Under the pieces are notes generated by a model. That model searched no databases and was not told the origin of the DNA. It saw nothing but the letters and a program-made list of their open reading frames with translations. Of a stretch of DNA of 64,000 nt, positions 1 to 11,710 are shown one piece after another. Source of the stretch: Theristus sp. LFF4_11 (taxonomy: Eukaryota; Nematoda; Chromadorea; Monhysterida; Xyalidae); NCBI GenBank assembly GCA_030248135.1, contig JASANC010001597.1, positions 1-64,000 on the forward strand, in the 5' to 3' direction. Positions within the stretch are counted from its first letter, which is position 1. The number at the start of each line of letters is the position of its first letter. The position numbers were made by a program, and so were the translations under genes.

Positions 1-27
1 AACACGCAGACACACAACAGGAACGGG

Positions 28-878
28 TACCGTGAACTCTTGCATATAAGATTCCTCCCACTTATAAGACCCCCACCCAAAAGTGGGCGGAGTGTCACAT
101 GGCGGGAAACCAAAAAATTAAAAAAATTGACTTGGTCTAAATGCCCCCCCCCCTCGCCGTTTATAAGGTCGGACCCCATTTTTTATATGCACATACAAAT
201 CGATAAGGTATACCCTTTCATATCGAATGTGTCACAAAATGCATGCACACACATAGAGATAGAAAAAAATGTTTCTCCGCTGTGCGGCAATTTGAAATCA
301 TCAAAACGTGAATGTAATCAAACTTCAGATAAAAGACCTTTTTTGTTCTCTGCGTCACTTTTTGCTGGGGAAACCGTTGGAGACGTTTTTAAAGAGTACT
401 GAAAATCAAACAGGTTTGAAATACTGACTATTTAACACAAAAGTGTTGAAAAAAATGAAAAAACGTTTTTAAAGAAGGTCGTTGATCCAGAGGGAACGTC
501 GTCGTCGTGTTTATTGTGATTACAATGCCACAGAAAAACAAACTGAGAAAAATCACAAATCCTAGGCACTAAAACAGAAACACACAACGACGACGGCGAC
601 AAACGGAAGGGAGGGGGCTTGGCGAATAGAAAATTGGATGGTGGATTGACAGCCGAAACGGTAATTTTGAAGTCAACCCTCCGCCCTGTCAGGATCTATG
701 GTCAGAAAACACGAATTTTTACTGAAAAAAAAAACGATGAACTGTTTAATCGGTTCCTAATCATCTTTTTATAAGACCTCCACCCACTTATAAGGTCGTC
801 ACAGAAAATTCCATTTTTTCTGAAAAAAAAGATTTTCAAATTTTTATAAGGAGGTCCCTACATGTAGACTTTACGGTA
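28..878. mobile_element. MITE family A, copy 1, split by an insert
   Basis: The left end reads TACCGTGAACTCTTGCATATAAG and the right end closes with ACTTTACGGTA. The same sequence is continuous, about 266 bp long, at 13124-13391 and 13562-13827. Here the left half (28 to about 180) and the right half (about 766-878) are separated by roughly 585 bp of unrelated DNA, and only about a dozen bases are missing at the junction. It looks like a non-autonomous DNA transposon interrupted by a later insertion. I see no gene in the insert. Confidence 0.7.
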
Positions 879-1106
879 TGTATCGAATGGGTTCCCGGTA
901 GAAATTACCAAAAAGAACATGCACATTCAGTATTTTCACTTCTTTATTCGAAGACTGGTTCTATGTACGTTGTTGGTGTAACTTTGTGTACAGGGGACAT
1001 TTTGCTTTAGAAGAATTTTGTTTCAACTTCGTTTTTATTTCTTTTTCAATTGGCAAAATTACATTAGTGGAAATGTGATGTCGGAAAAAGTTTGTCTCAT
1101 AATAGA

Positions 1107-1160
1107 GTTAATGAAAACATACGATTGTATGTTTTTCTGTCATACAATCGTATCTGTCAA
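1107..1160. repeat. Short palindrome
   Basis: ACATACGATTGTATG is followed after a short loop by CATACAATCGTAT, an imperfect hairpin of about 13 bp per arm. No function is assigned. Confidence 0.5.
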
Positions 1161-1365
1161 TACATCTGTCAATTTCTTTTTGTTTGAATTGAGACCGAAT
1201 GTTTTTTTTTCGCAAAAGTTCCATGCAAATGATGGAGTCTGAAGATTGTGTGACTGTGAATAAAAAAAAGAAAAAAAAAACAATACGGTTGAGCAACTGT
1301 CGCCAGTGCAGTGTAGCTCTCTACTCAAATTACTGCACTGGTTTTCACCATTAAAACATTCAGAT

Positions 1366-1545
1366 TCCCTCTGCCCTTCGGGGATATTGGACAGAGATCA
1401 CTGGTGCCCCCAGGACAGAGCGGGGCTTAGAGGCGTCCCCCTCACGTGACGAGGGTAGTGGTTCTCCGGGATGGTGACATGTCCGTTTCCCAGGGAGTTT
1501 GGTCCTTCGGGTTTCCGGAATCGGTGGGGGCGTACTTCAATCAAA
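1366..1545 (+). repeat. GC-rich dispersed repeat (SINE-like fragment)
   Basis: A GC-rich island in AT-rich DNA. Its last part (CAGGGAGTTTGGT ... TTTCCGGAATCGGTG) resembles the sequence on both sides of the hairpin near 37.85-38.1 kb, where a tRNA-like head precedes it. This suggests a dispersed SINE-like family, but the 5' head is not clear in this copy. Confidence 0.35.
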
Positions 1546-1784
1546 TAGAAAAAACGCGCTAAAAAAGCTAATTACCCATTTCGAAAATTCATTCCAATTC
1601 GAATGCTCATTTCATGCCAAAATTTATGCCACTCTAAATTTGCGTACTGATCCGCTTGTATTTTTTCAGTAGTTTTTACAAATTAGAAGACTGATTTTAG
1701 CATGGAATGAGCTTTGGAACAAATCTTGGAACAGATTTTGGGATAAATTTTTGTCTTTTTTGAGCATGCAAATATACAAATGTA

Positions 1785-2923
1785 CAGGGTGTCCCAAAAA
1801 AAAACATAACAAAAGTAAATGGCTCGTGCGGCCGACTGGTTGCACGTGAAGCCGTGAAATTTGAAACACTTTTAGAAAAAAGGAACACATTTTGTGTGTC
1901 CAAGTTTTATTCCGAAATTCCACTTTTTCAATAACATTTCAGCAGAAATACGTAAAAGCTCAAAAATCGCCTAAATTCAGTTTTTTGACTCAAGATAAAC
2001 ATCATTGTCGTCATCGAGAATCTCATCTGGCAGTGGCACAAGCTCATCGTCAGCTTCAACTTCACTGATGTCATCATGTTCATGCTCACGGTCGTTCAGT
2101 TTCATGTTTCTCGGCTGCTCAATGTGTTTTCCATTGTTCTCAATGAACGACGACATTCGATGTTTGAAACTGATGATCACTTTCTGGTGCAGCGCCCGAT
2201 CATCGATGATTTTTTCTCACACCGCTGCAGTGGTGGGCGCCGAAAATGTCCCGCATTATCCGTCAGATGCCCCCAAACGCAGAAGTCAAAGGCTTCATGT
2301 CCGGACTCCTCTCGGGCCATTCAATTCTGCCCATGCGGCCGATCCAGCGGTCACCGAACGACGCCGACAGCCACTCGCGCACTTGTTTCAATTTTCCTCT
2401 TGACTTATGGGTTTGGGGCACCTGAAGGAAATTGTGTACCGTTCGGCACCCAACATTTTCGACAATTTGAAAACCAAAATTCGCAGTGGTGTGCAAAAAA
2501 TGAACGATGATCGGGCGCTGCACCAGAATTGCCCATCAATTTCGAACATCGAATGTCGGCAATCATTGAGAACAATGAAAAAGACATTGGGCTGCTGAAA
2601 AAAGTAAAACTAAAGGGTCGAGAGGGAAAATCTGATGAGATCAGTGAAGGCGAAGCTGAAGATGAACTTGCGCCACTGTCATATGGGAATCTCGATGACG
2701 ACAACGATGATTATCCTGAGTCAAAATGCTGAAGTTAGGTGATTTTTGAGTTTTTACGCATTTCTGCTAAAATATTATTGAAAAAATAGAATTTCGGGAT
2801 AAAATTTGGACACACAAAATGTGTTCCTTTTTTCTAAAAGTGTTTCAAATTTCACGGCTTCACGTGCAACCAGTCGGCCGCACGAGCCATTTACTTTTGT
2901 TATGTTTTTTTTGGGACACCCTG
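1785..2923. mobile_element. Palindromic mariner-family transposon relic
   Basis: Both ends carry CAGGGTGTCCCAAAAAAA as inverted repeats flanked by TA, as in Tc1/mariner elements. The two halves are largely inverted copies of each other. The minus strand at about 2263-2380 reads RWIGRMGRIEWPERSPDM, matching the mariner transposase motif around the third catalytic acid (WIGRRG..EWP.RSPDL.P). The plus strand from 2407 reads LGHLKEIVYRSAPN, matching the next transposase segment (WGxLKxxVY). An acidic DDDND tail repeats in both arms. Stops and rearrangement make it inactive. Confidence 0.75.
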
Positions 2924-3416
2924 TAAGTAGATGAGTTCATTTATGCGTGGAGTAATTGTGGTGCGCGTTTTGCGGGGGCATGTTGTGCAAAAGTGTCATG
3001 AACTTTATAAAAAAAGAAATTCGCTGCACAAAGTTGTGTCGTATGTTATTTTATGTGTTTGTTTTGCTGTTTTTGAAGAAACAGGTTTGTGTGCGTCATA
3101 CAGTTATCGTGGGTTTGAATTTTAGATTGTTTTAAAAAACGAATTATTTCCATAAAAATAAAGAGGTCTGTTCAGTCTGATCAGAAGGGTTTTGGTCGTG
3201 TTTGTCATTGATAAGGCCCGTTAAATCGAAAAGGCAAAAAACTTTGTTGCTACTCATGACAATTTTTTTCATGGCATGCCAAATATACGTGGTTTTCAGT
3301 AATTTTGCAAGTCTTGTTAAAGATTTAGGCATGGAATAAAGTTGAAATGGGTATTAGTGTTGATATTACAGTATGTTTGTTTAAACCTGTTGTTTTTAAT
3401 CATTTCGAACCATACA

Positions 3417-3503
3417 TTCGGGCGCGAAACAGCGCGTTCAGTTGTGCAGCTTTTCCACACATCATTCAACAGTACTCCGCCTCTTTCTCCGAAAGGATAA
3501 TAC
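3417..3503. repeat. Dispersed repeat H, copy 1
   Basis: The segment containing CTTTTCCACACATCATTCAA is repeated with few changes at 62880-62968 inside an intron of the Kunitz gene. I cannot tell whether it belongs to a larger element. Confidence 0.55.
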
Positions 3504-3616
3504 CAGATTTTCAGATTGAAACTTACTTTTCAAATTTCAAATACCGTAATTGCACGAGTCTTCACAGTTTTAACTGTTTTAACTGTAAATTTGAACATTA
3601 CTAAGCCATCTCGACA

Positions 3617-4075
3617 ATGAAATCGACGACAGCAATTATTGCCATCACACTATTTGTCTCGATTTTGCTAACGGCATCGTTTGTTCCGAGTGTCAACGGC
3701 TGTAAGTGGCGTCAAATGACGTCAGTTTTTGGCGTGTTTACTCAAAACGTCAAAAACACTGTTTTTTTTCATGAGCGTGATCGCATACACGCAAAATGAA
3801 CAGAAAAAACGTTCGAACACGCTCAAACAGCGTGTGGACGCATTTTCCTGGACGTTTTCACAAACGTTTTCGCAGATGTTTTCCTGTGCGCGCAGGACGG
3901 GAATAATCCCGAACGTTTCAAACCTGTTGTTTCGATTTCGTTCATTTTTTTAGACGCCTGTGCGTTTTGCCTGCGTGACTGCCGCCGTGGTCGCTGTGTG
4001 ATCATTCGAAACCCGCCGCACATCCAGGACAACTGCGTTTGCATTAGAAGTGCTGATGACGATCGCTACTATTGA
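3617..4075 (+). CDS. Small secreted cysteine-rich peptide (defensin-like pattern)
   Basis: Predicted exons are 3617-3701 and 3954-4075 (phase 1, GTAAGT donor, TTTTTTAG acceptor). They give 68 aa ending in TGA. Residues 1-28 (MKSTTAIIAITLFVS ... VNG) are a clear signal peptide. The mature part has about 40 residues, 7 Arg and six cysteines spaced C-x2-C-x3-C-x4-C-x12-C-x1-C. The CxxxC, GxC and CxC elements together are the signature of the cysteine-stabilised alpha-beta fold of defensins. However, the C1-C2 and C3-C4 gaps are shorter than usual, so another disulfide-rich family is possible. Extracellular action is inferred from the signal peptide. A second gene with a better fit to this pattern lies 2 kb downstream. 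Confidence 0.5.
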
Positions 4076-4191
4076 GCAGATGCCGTGAACAGGCCGGAAA
4101 AAAGGTGTCCGCTCAGGTGTCCGGTGTCCTGTCCCGCTTGGTCGCCCGAAATTATAGTGTCAGCACCACACAACTTGGCGTTTTCAACAAC

Positions 4192-4771
4192 TAAAGGGGC
4201 ATTCATGAAGCTGTATATATGGTGACCGCGTGTAGCTACCGTATTACCTCTATTAAACCCCCCCCCCAAAATTAAACCCCCCCCCCCAAAAATAAACCCC
4301 CACCCCCTCGACAAGTTTCCAAATAATCCCCCCCCCAAAAATAATCCCCCATGGGGGATTATTGGAAACCTGTTTGAAACACATACCCAGAAAAACATAC
4401 ACATAAACAGTGAATTCAGTGGCTGGTTGCAGTGAAAATGATGAAATTGTGCTACCAAAGGCCCCAAATGGATGAGTTAATGGTAATTTCATTACAAAAG
4501 GCTGTTGTAAAAGGAAATTTCTATGTAGAGCAGAAGTTTCTGCGACTTCCTTCCTGCCATGGAAGGTATTTTTGCCATTTTGCCCACCCCTAAAAATGGT
4601 TTCCAAATAAACCCCCCCCCCCAAAAATAAACCCCCCCCCCAAAAATAAACCCCCACCCCCAGAAGTCGCTGAAGAAATAAACCCCCATGGGGGTTTATT
4701 AGAGGTAATACGGTATATGTTTTAACACACAGCTACGCGTCACTAAATGCTGCGTCATGAATGCGCCTGAA
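4192..4771. mobile_element. MITE family G interrupted by family B
   Basis: The outer ends read GGGGCATTCATGAAG and TCATGAATGCGCC. The outer element is split by a family B copy at 4237-4715. Related uninterrupted sequence is at about 20496-20586, and a partial copy is at 54318-54390. The nesting shows that B moved after G. Confidence 0.55.
4237..4715. mobile_element. MITE family B, copy 1
   Basis: The inverted ends are TACCGTATTACC and GGTAATACGGTA. Inside each end are runs of C (left) or G (right) broken by AATAAA-like spacers, then a unique core containing CAGTGGCTGGTTGCAGTG. Four copies are in the window (also 11948-12392, 25849-26287, 43018-43471). There is no transposase, so it is a non-autonomous element. 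Long G-rich frames in it are not genes. Confidence 0.8.
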
Positions 4772-6054
4772 ATCTTTTTTCCGGGACACGGACACCGCGC
4801 AGGACACTCCGGTGGACAGCTGGTCGGTTACTTCTTCGTTTCTCTGTTGTCATCGTGTGATATTGTGTTTGCAATCAGTTTTCTTATTTAAAAACTAATA
4901 ATTTGAAAAATGATTTCTGATTTTCGATCAAAGACGTTGCTTGCAATATATTCGTTGTAGCCTCATAATCTAAACCTGTGTGATTCTGTTGTTCTTTTCT
5001 AAACAGAGGAATATATCGGATAATATCGTCGCACTCACGAATGAGTACGGTATTCACCGTAGTTGATCTTGGCACGATCTTGTGAGATTTGATTAATCGA
5101 ATCGTAATCGACTTTTGTACGGTTTTATGACGTCAGAAACAAGAATCATACGCAATTTTGTAGGAAGTTCATCGTTTTATCCCCCCCCCCCCCCGGCATA
5201 TGAAAAAATCGTTTCTTTTTCTGTCATCAAACAACACGAGATGCCGTCAAGGAAAAAATAAAATCGAAACAACCCGGCACTGAGAAAGAATGGCAAAAAT
5301 ACTTTCTGGCGCCCAAAGCTACAGAAAATAAAAAATCTTTAACGAAAATATGGAGTCAATTACCCCGCTTCGGGCGGGTTATTTCCCGATAATGTAAAAA
5401 AAACCCGTTGCGCAATCAACCGACCGACAAAACGCAAAATCTGGTCTGGGTCAAGATTGATTAGGCAATTTTAGGGGTACAGATAACCGTACGGTCAGTG
5501 TTTTCGATGCCGATAATGACGATAGAACCACCAACAAGGAAAACATCCGCAGGGCCACACGGTTTTTGTCTCCAGAATTGCGAATGTCCACGAACATTTA
5601 CAACGAGAATATTGTTTGTCAGATTATAATCACATAAATTACGCTAAACTACGCTCTATTTTGCAAATATTGTGGGTCACAATATTGGAGAAATGCAGTG
5701 TTGCAAATGAATGCAAATCTGATCTGGTTTTATCCAGTTCCTGTTTTCTACTGGCGGTATCGGACCATATAAACGAAATGTTTTCGGAAAATATTCCCAT
5801 TTACTGACCACTCACGATTTTATGCGTTAATACTTGTCTTATCTCGTGTGAAGTTACTTTTCCACGTTCATTGCCGCGCACACCATAGCAGTATCACTAA
5901 AGAAACTGTTGAGTTCCCGAATAATGGAAAAACAAATCACGATTGTTTATTGATGCTTCTATCAAATTATCAAATCTTCCAGACACCCACTGAAGAACGC
6001 TCCACTACATATCGATTCACATATTCCAAACAACCGTTAACACCAAACAACACC

Positions 6055-8045
6055 ATGTTTCGTCTGTTTTGTCTGCTGGTGCTGTGGACTGCAATCGCAA
6101 GTGAACGGATGTTCCCGCGAATGTTGCGTGGCGAACGAACGTTCGGTGGCTGCGCGGGCAGGCAGGACCAGCTGCAGATTCAGCCCGGTGTGCATTTGCA
6201 TTTTGGAAACGTTTTTTTGCTTCGTTCGTTTTTTTCTTTTGTTATAACTTAAGTTTGTTCACTTAGCGTAAGTTACTGTATAACTTAACTTGAGGCGCCT
6301 TGTTTTGCTTTTCAACACATTAGAAATGGCGTTTCTCTGGTGCTTGCTAAGAAAGGAGTCCGAACAATTGTCCGGTGTTCGTGTCCGCCTGCGTGTGTCA
6401 CGTGCCGTATGTCCCGTATTCCAAAAAAGTGGCCGAAAACGCCGAGTTGTGTGGTGTTGTTACTTTTATTTCCGGACAGGTAGTCCACGCCGCACTGGAC
6501 ACTTCGCGGGACACAACACCGGACACCTGTTCGGACACTTTTGTAAGGCGTGTGAAGTTGCCACGTTTTGTCTTGGTTTCGTTTCGGAAATCATATAAAC
6601 CATTAAAATATCTTTCTTCTCTATCGGTTTATTATCTCTCTATCAACGAACTCATCGGTTTTTGGTTTCTTGGTTTTTGGCAATTCAAAATTTGTCTGTG
6701 GTGACCCTGTCGTAGAATTGGGCCAGTCTTCGCGTCGGCACACAATAGTCAATTATATGTTGCCTTGATTTGTCTCATCACATACCGTATTTTTGTTTTT
6801 CTTTTATTGGAATCAGCGAGAAATGTAGCAGTTCTGTTTTTTATTATCGGTATAAGAAGAGTTCTTGAAACATTACCAAAAATAGCAGTTAGTTTTGAGA
6901 TGTGATGTTTCAAAGAGTACTCTTACTGACTGACGTCAATCCATGAGCTACTTCGACCTTCTTTGCGAACGCCAACTTTGAATGTTTTGTAAAAAAACAA
7001 AAACCGCCTCTAGCAGCATGATAAGCCAAGTTCCTTTTCTTGCGCTTGCAAAAGAAAACAAATTAGACACTAACACGGTTTTACTATCCTTTGATTCGCT
7101 GTTTTCGTGGTCGGTTTAGGGACCATTCCCTGTTTCTTCAGTGTACACCGTTTTGAAACATGCCAAAATTTCAAAACTTTTTGGGCCATTTTTTTAAATT
7201 CAAAACATGCCAGTAACAAAGAACTCATGAAACTAAACCCGGACCAATCAACAATATAAAATAAAATAAAACAACAAAAAACAATAAACACAACAATAAC
7301 AAAACAAAAACAATACACAAATTTCAGATGAGTGCGGCACCCATTCCACGCACGAACTAGCGCAGCATTGCCTTGAGTTTTGTGAATCCGACGAAACTGG
7401 ACACACCCGCTGCGTGCACCGAATGGCCTGGCCGAAGTGCACGGGCAAATGCCATTGCCCGCTGAAGTATCGTTTGGTCAGTTTGATTCAGTTTTTGGTT
7501 TTTTGGGCTAAAAATTGGGTAAAAGGCAGAATCACTGATTCGTGCAGCCAGCTCCAGACAGCCAGTTAGCTTGCTAGATTCAAATGTAATCACCCGCTGG
7601 AATATATCGTTTGGTCAATTTAGTCTTTGTTTTTGGGTAAACATGGGCAAAAACCGTATTTTTGAACCCGTTTTGGGAGTGATAAGGTTGGCTGCTTTTT
7701 CTAATCGGCTCGATGATTTGTGCAGCCAGCTCAATGCAACCAATCAGCGACCATTTGTGCCATAATGCACAAAATGCTTAGAATATTCACAGTTTCACTT
7801 CAAGCAATTTCAACAACAAAACGGTTTTCATTAAAACGGCAATTTTAATTCTCATTTCCTGCCATTTCCTAAACAAGCTCCATTGAATGTAGACATTTTT
7901 GGAAGCCAAATTCGGACTAAAATACAGATTATCACTTTTAAAAACTATGACTTTGTTGCTAATTTAGGATGGCTACAAACCCACGCGATCAACCACGACT
8001 ACCACAGAGGCGGCCACAATCGTGGGAAATGAAGTTGTGGCATAA
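6055..8045 (+). CDS. Secreted cysteine-rich peptide with CS-alpha-beta (defensin-like) spacing
   Basis: Predicted exons are 6055-6187, 7328-7476 and 7968-8045, with phases 1 and 0 matching, giving 119 aa. Residues 1-15 (MFRLFCLLVLWTAIA) form a signal peptide. The second exon carries cysteines spaced C-x11-C-x3-C-x9-C-x8-C-x3-C-x1-C. Ignoring the fifth, this is the classic C...CxxxC...C...CxC arrangement of arthropod and nematode defensins. One more Cys lies in exon 1. A Thr-rich tail follows (TRSTTTTTEAAT). The role inferred is an antimicrobial or other secreted effector. The GTGTGC donor of exon 1 is weak but is the one I found that keeps exon 2 open. Other disulfide-rich families are possible. 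Confidence 0.5.
7452..7760 (+). repeat. Local duplication over the exon 2 end of the peptide gene
   Basis: The end of exon 2 and the start of its intron (CCCGCTGAAGTAT then CGTTTGGTCA) recur about 140 bp downstream as CCCGCTGGAATAT then CGTTTGGTCA. In both copies a CAGCCAGCTC segment follows. It looks like an old tandem duplication of exon edge plus intron. Confidence 0.5.
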
Positions 8046-8825
8046 ATTGATCAAATCTGATTTTTCTGTTTCCTTTTCGGTTCTTTGTGGTTTTCACAAC
8101 GTTTGTTTTCAATTTTGAAGTTGAGCTTTCATGCCATTTCCATCGACATAATTCACTTTTGTGTGCGACCCTACGTCTGCTTTGGTCGTAAAGATTGTAA
8201 GACTTTCCTTTTTTTTGTTTTCAACAAGTCTCTGAAACATTTTTTCAGATTTTTTAAGACTAAGGTTTCGATCGCAAGCTGTCCAACGTTTCAAACCGTT
8301 TTTATGTTGAAGTTTTATGCGCTCAGTGAAAAATATGCCCTGAAGTTGCCCAAGTTGTTCTCTTAGAATGTCTTTCGTGCTTTTTTGTTATATCTTTTGA
8401 GGCATTAGATGGTATCGGGTATTGCTGATGTTGATTATTTCCATTGTAAAAAAGTAATAATAATTCAGTTGTTGTAATGAATGTGTACAATAGTTTCCTT
8501 CCTTTTTTATTAAAAAAAATATTTTTTCATTGAAACTTTTTCAACTTCATTGTTTCTATTCAACGTCAATTTGTCAATTTTCGTTCGTTTGTTACTGTAC
8601 TGTTATTTCCAGAAGTTTTTATTCATACTAAAATGGACCATATTCAAACAAAATTATGACGTTGACTCTCGTTTCTCATTTAGTAATGTTTCAAGACATC
8701 TATTAAACAAAAAAAATGGTGCGACAGTCGTTTTGCTGACATTTTGACATGATCGCTGATAAGAAACAGCAGTGAGATAAACTAAATTGGGTTTGGGTTG
8801 TTATTTGGGGGTTTTGATTTTTTAG

Positions 8826-8895
8826 GAGGTTGGGGGGGGGTGGGTGTGGGGGGAAGAGAGGGGGGGGGGGTAGGGGGGGGGGTGGGGGAACAGAA
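8826..8895 (+). repeat. G-rich tract with quadruplex potential
   Basis: There are many runs of 4-10 G separated by one to three other bases. On the + strand this satisfies the usual pattern of four or more G-tracts with short loops. The reading frames over it are low-complexity artefacts. Confidence 0.7.
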
Positions 8896-9754
8896 TAAAA
8901 TCCCAAAAACACACAGCACCAGTTACATTTCCGCAAACCCTTTTTTCGCACAATTCAATTCGAGCTCCGTAGTAAAGCAACAGCAATTCCATAGATTCAC
9001 ATATTTATAGACCGCACTCATTCTTAATAGCTGAATAAAATCGTCGCATTTTATCGCAATGTGCAAGTTCCCTTTTTCTTGTGTGGGTACATGCGTTTCT
9101 GTCCATCACTAACAACCGCGCGGAAAAACGAGCATAAGTGAGAATGTGAAAGCGCGTGACTCAACATTACACTAATTAAGAAACTCTTAATGGATTTTCA
9201 TATGCCCCCGACAGAAAATTTGTTTGAATCCACCAGAGCAGATGTTGGTTTTTATTCTGAAGAACTAAAGTGCTCCCGGTATTTTGTTTTGTCGTATGGC
9301 AACACGACACTACATTGCCCGGAATGCTTTGCCAGGGAAATTTTTGAGTTTTCTTTACTATTTTAAATTCTGAGATATTGTATGGAGAGTTTGTTTTACT
9401 CTAGTACGTGATTGAGCCGTTGTGCGTGTCTGAGCCAGTGCATTTGTTGAACATTCGCAAACAGGTTGGCAGACAACACGTCTCTATTCTTTTGAAGTTT
9501 CCAAAAATCGATGAGTATTATATACTCAAGTTTTCCCCCAATGGTAAACGAAATTCAAAAAGCCGAATCTGTCTTCTAAGTGAATGTCAAAAGCAATTGC
9601 CAGTGAATACAAGAGCATTTAGTCTTCGATAGTAGAAAGTTTCATTTCAATGGCTTTCTGGTTTTTTTCCAAATCTTGGCGACTAATCCGTTCAAGGAAA
9701 GTGAATAAAATGGCTTTCCCAGCGGTATCACTCTAAACCTCCAGACGCTCCGAG

Positions 9755-9850
9755 TCACAGTACATGAAGTTCGCTGTTTGCGGTTTCGCAAGGTCGTTTG
9801 GCTCGTCAGTGCGACGGACATCCGGCAGAACTGCCGAACGTATTTTACCA
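9755..9850. repeat. Dispersed repeat F, copy 1
   Basis: GTTCGCTGTTTGCGGTTTCG and the following CGTCAGTGCGACGGACA ... GCAGAACTGCCGAA recur at about 41497-41590, where a family D MITE follows directly. Confidence 0.55.
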
Positions 9851-11710
9851 CAAACAGATCTTATAGTCTGGGTAAAACATCAGCGAACCTAGGTAGTAAA
9901 GTCTCACAAAATCAACCATCCCGGGCAATAAAGCCACACGCCATAAGTCACAAAGCGTCGACGCGATGATCTCTGCACGCTTGCATACGTTCGCCTCGAA
10001 GGCAGTCGACCCTGTTACAAACAAACACACTGGCACTGTGGCAGCGCGCTGGTAAACATCTACGCAAGCATGTGCGTGTCTGTGTGTTTGTTTTTTGTAA
10101 ATTTCTCTGTGTGCGTGTGAAAGAACAAAAACTTCACGGACTTTTTTTGATTATCTTCATTATGATTATCACGTTTTTTTGATTATCTTCTTCCCATAAA
10201 AACAGTGCTTCTTAAAAACTTGGGTATTCTAGCTGAGGGACATTCTTATTTTGGAGGAACATTCTCGAATAATGTGATAAGGAACATAGATAAAAAGGAA
10301 AAAAAACCTAAATTAGACTAAAGCACAACGTCGAAAATATAGTCTTTATGCATTGGAACCGTTGTAAACGTGTTGAGAGAATCCAGAGGCGAATGGAGAA
10401 TAGAACAAGCATAATGGAATTTAGTTCGTTCGACGGAATTACGCATAAAAATGCGCGTTAAATGTAAGCATACTTGCCTATAAGCTTGTTGCAAAGCGAA
10501 GACAGAAGCTTCGCACACGAAATACAGTTGTGTTTTTCCTGTAGAAAAAGGTAATTTCCAGTTTTATATCGACGCGAAGCTGTCGTCTTCATTGCTGACA
10601 GTCCAGAATAGCGTTCTGCGCTTTTTCAATTGACCAGTTCTGTTTTCGTTCCGACTTGTGTTTTGAATGCTTATATATATCATGAGGAAATGTTCTGGAG
10701 TTATCTATACTATATGCCGGGAAGCGCACACAACACAGCAATGTTGCACAGTCACACAAAACACGTGCACACATACACACTCATACTTGTACGAATATGG
10801 TGTATGGAGTGCCTGTGTGTTTGCGTGTGTGTGCAACATTAGTGTGTTGTCAAACGAGTGCACTTCCAGATCCAGACTGGGCCCCAACCACCGTGTTATA
10901 ACACTGTGAAGCGCAAAGAAGCTGCCTGCCCCTTTCATTGGCTTCATTAGCACTAGAGGAGCATTTATAAAAATGTTTCCATTTACTCGACTATCTAAGT
11001 CACCGCCTGTTTCATCCATGGCTCATCAATCATACCATCCTGTGTACAAGAATTTTAGAAGTGTCACAATCCTGGTCTAGGTCGTAGCACGTCAGATAGT
11101 CTGTGAGTTCAAGGATTGAGACTCGTGTCTGTGAGTTCAAGGATAGCACCCCGAGGATTTTTTGGCCAGATCACGCGCCAACGAGGTTCTCAACGCCCGT
11201 GATTTGGGTGGGTGATTCGGGACACATGTTTGTTCCTGTGTATATGCAGGTATGATACAATGTATGAAAGGGAGCACACCGTTTCATTTATATGGCCAAA
11301 AAAATCTTGATGAAATAGTTTTGTATGATGACAAAAAGAAAAACAAAAACTCGAAGCACCACGGACCTTTGCTCCTGGCCAGTTTACGAGCTCGCACGTT
11401 GGAGGGTGATTTGGGGGCATTTTTATCCATTAGTGGGGAGGGGGTGTTTCATGAGCATTGGGGATTTTATCAATTAGCAGGGGGTGGGGTGGTGTTTGGT
11501 GAACCCTCGCGTGTTGGTCAATTGTTTTTGGTGTTCGAGGTTTGGGCCCGGGACCCGTATTGCTTAATTTGATGTTTGCTTTTATTATACATAGGAATAC
11601 GTGAAACATCAACTGAACGAACGCCTGATTTCGTGTCTATTATAAACCCACACAGGTTGTGGTGAGAGTTTTTGCTTTTCGCAATTGTAGAAATATAATG
11701 CATGCAGTAG

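Larger units (their letters stand above)
1..3616. other. Gene-free left flank
   Basis: Apart from the MITE, the mariner relic and the dispersed repeats I see no supportable coding exon here. The open frames are short and lie in AT-rich DNA or inside transposon sequence. A segment at 3417-3503 is repeated at 62880-62968. Confidence 0.6.
4076..6054. other. Spacer with nested MITEs, no gene seen
   Basis: It holds the nested pair of MITEs at 4192-4771, a run of about 14 C at 5178-5195 and AT-rich sequence. No open frame here has both codon character and splice signals that I would support. Confidence 0.5.

Noticed and set aside
4253..4689. Gly/Trp-rich minus-strand frames (GVYFWGGG) here and at 25961-26430
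   Set aside because: They come from C-runs in family B MITEs, and the similarity between loci is repeated DNA.
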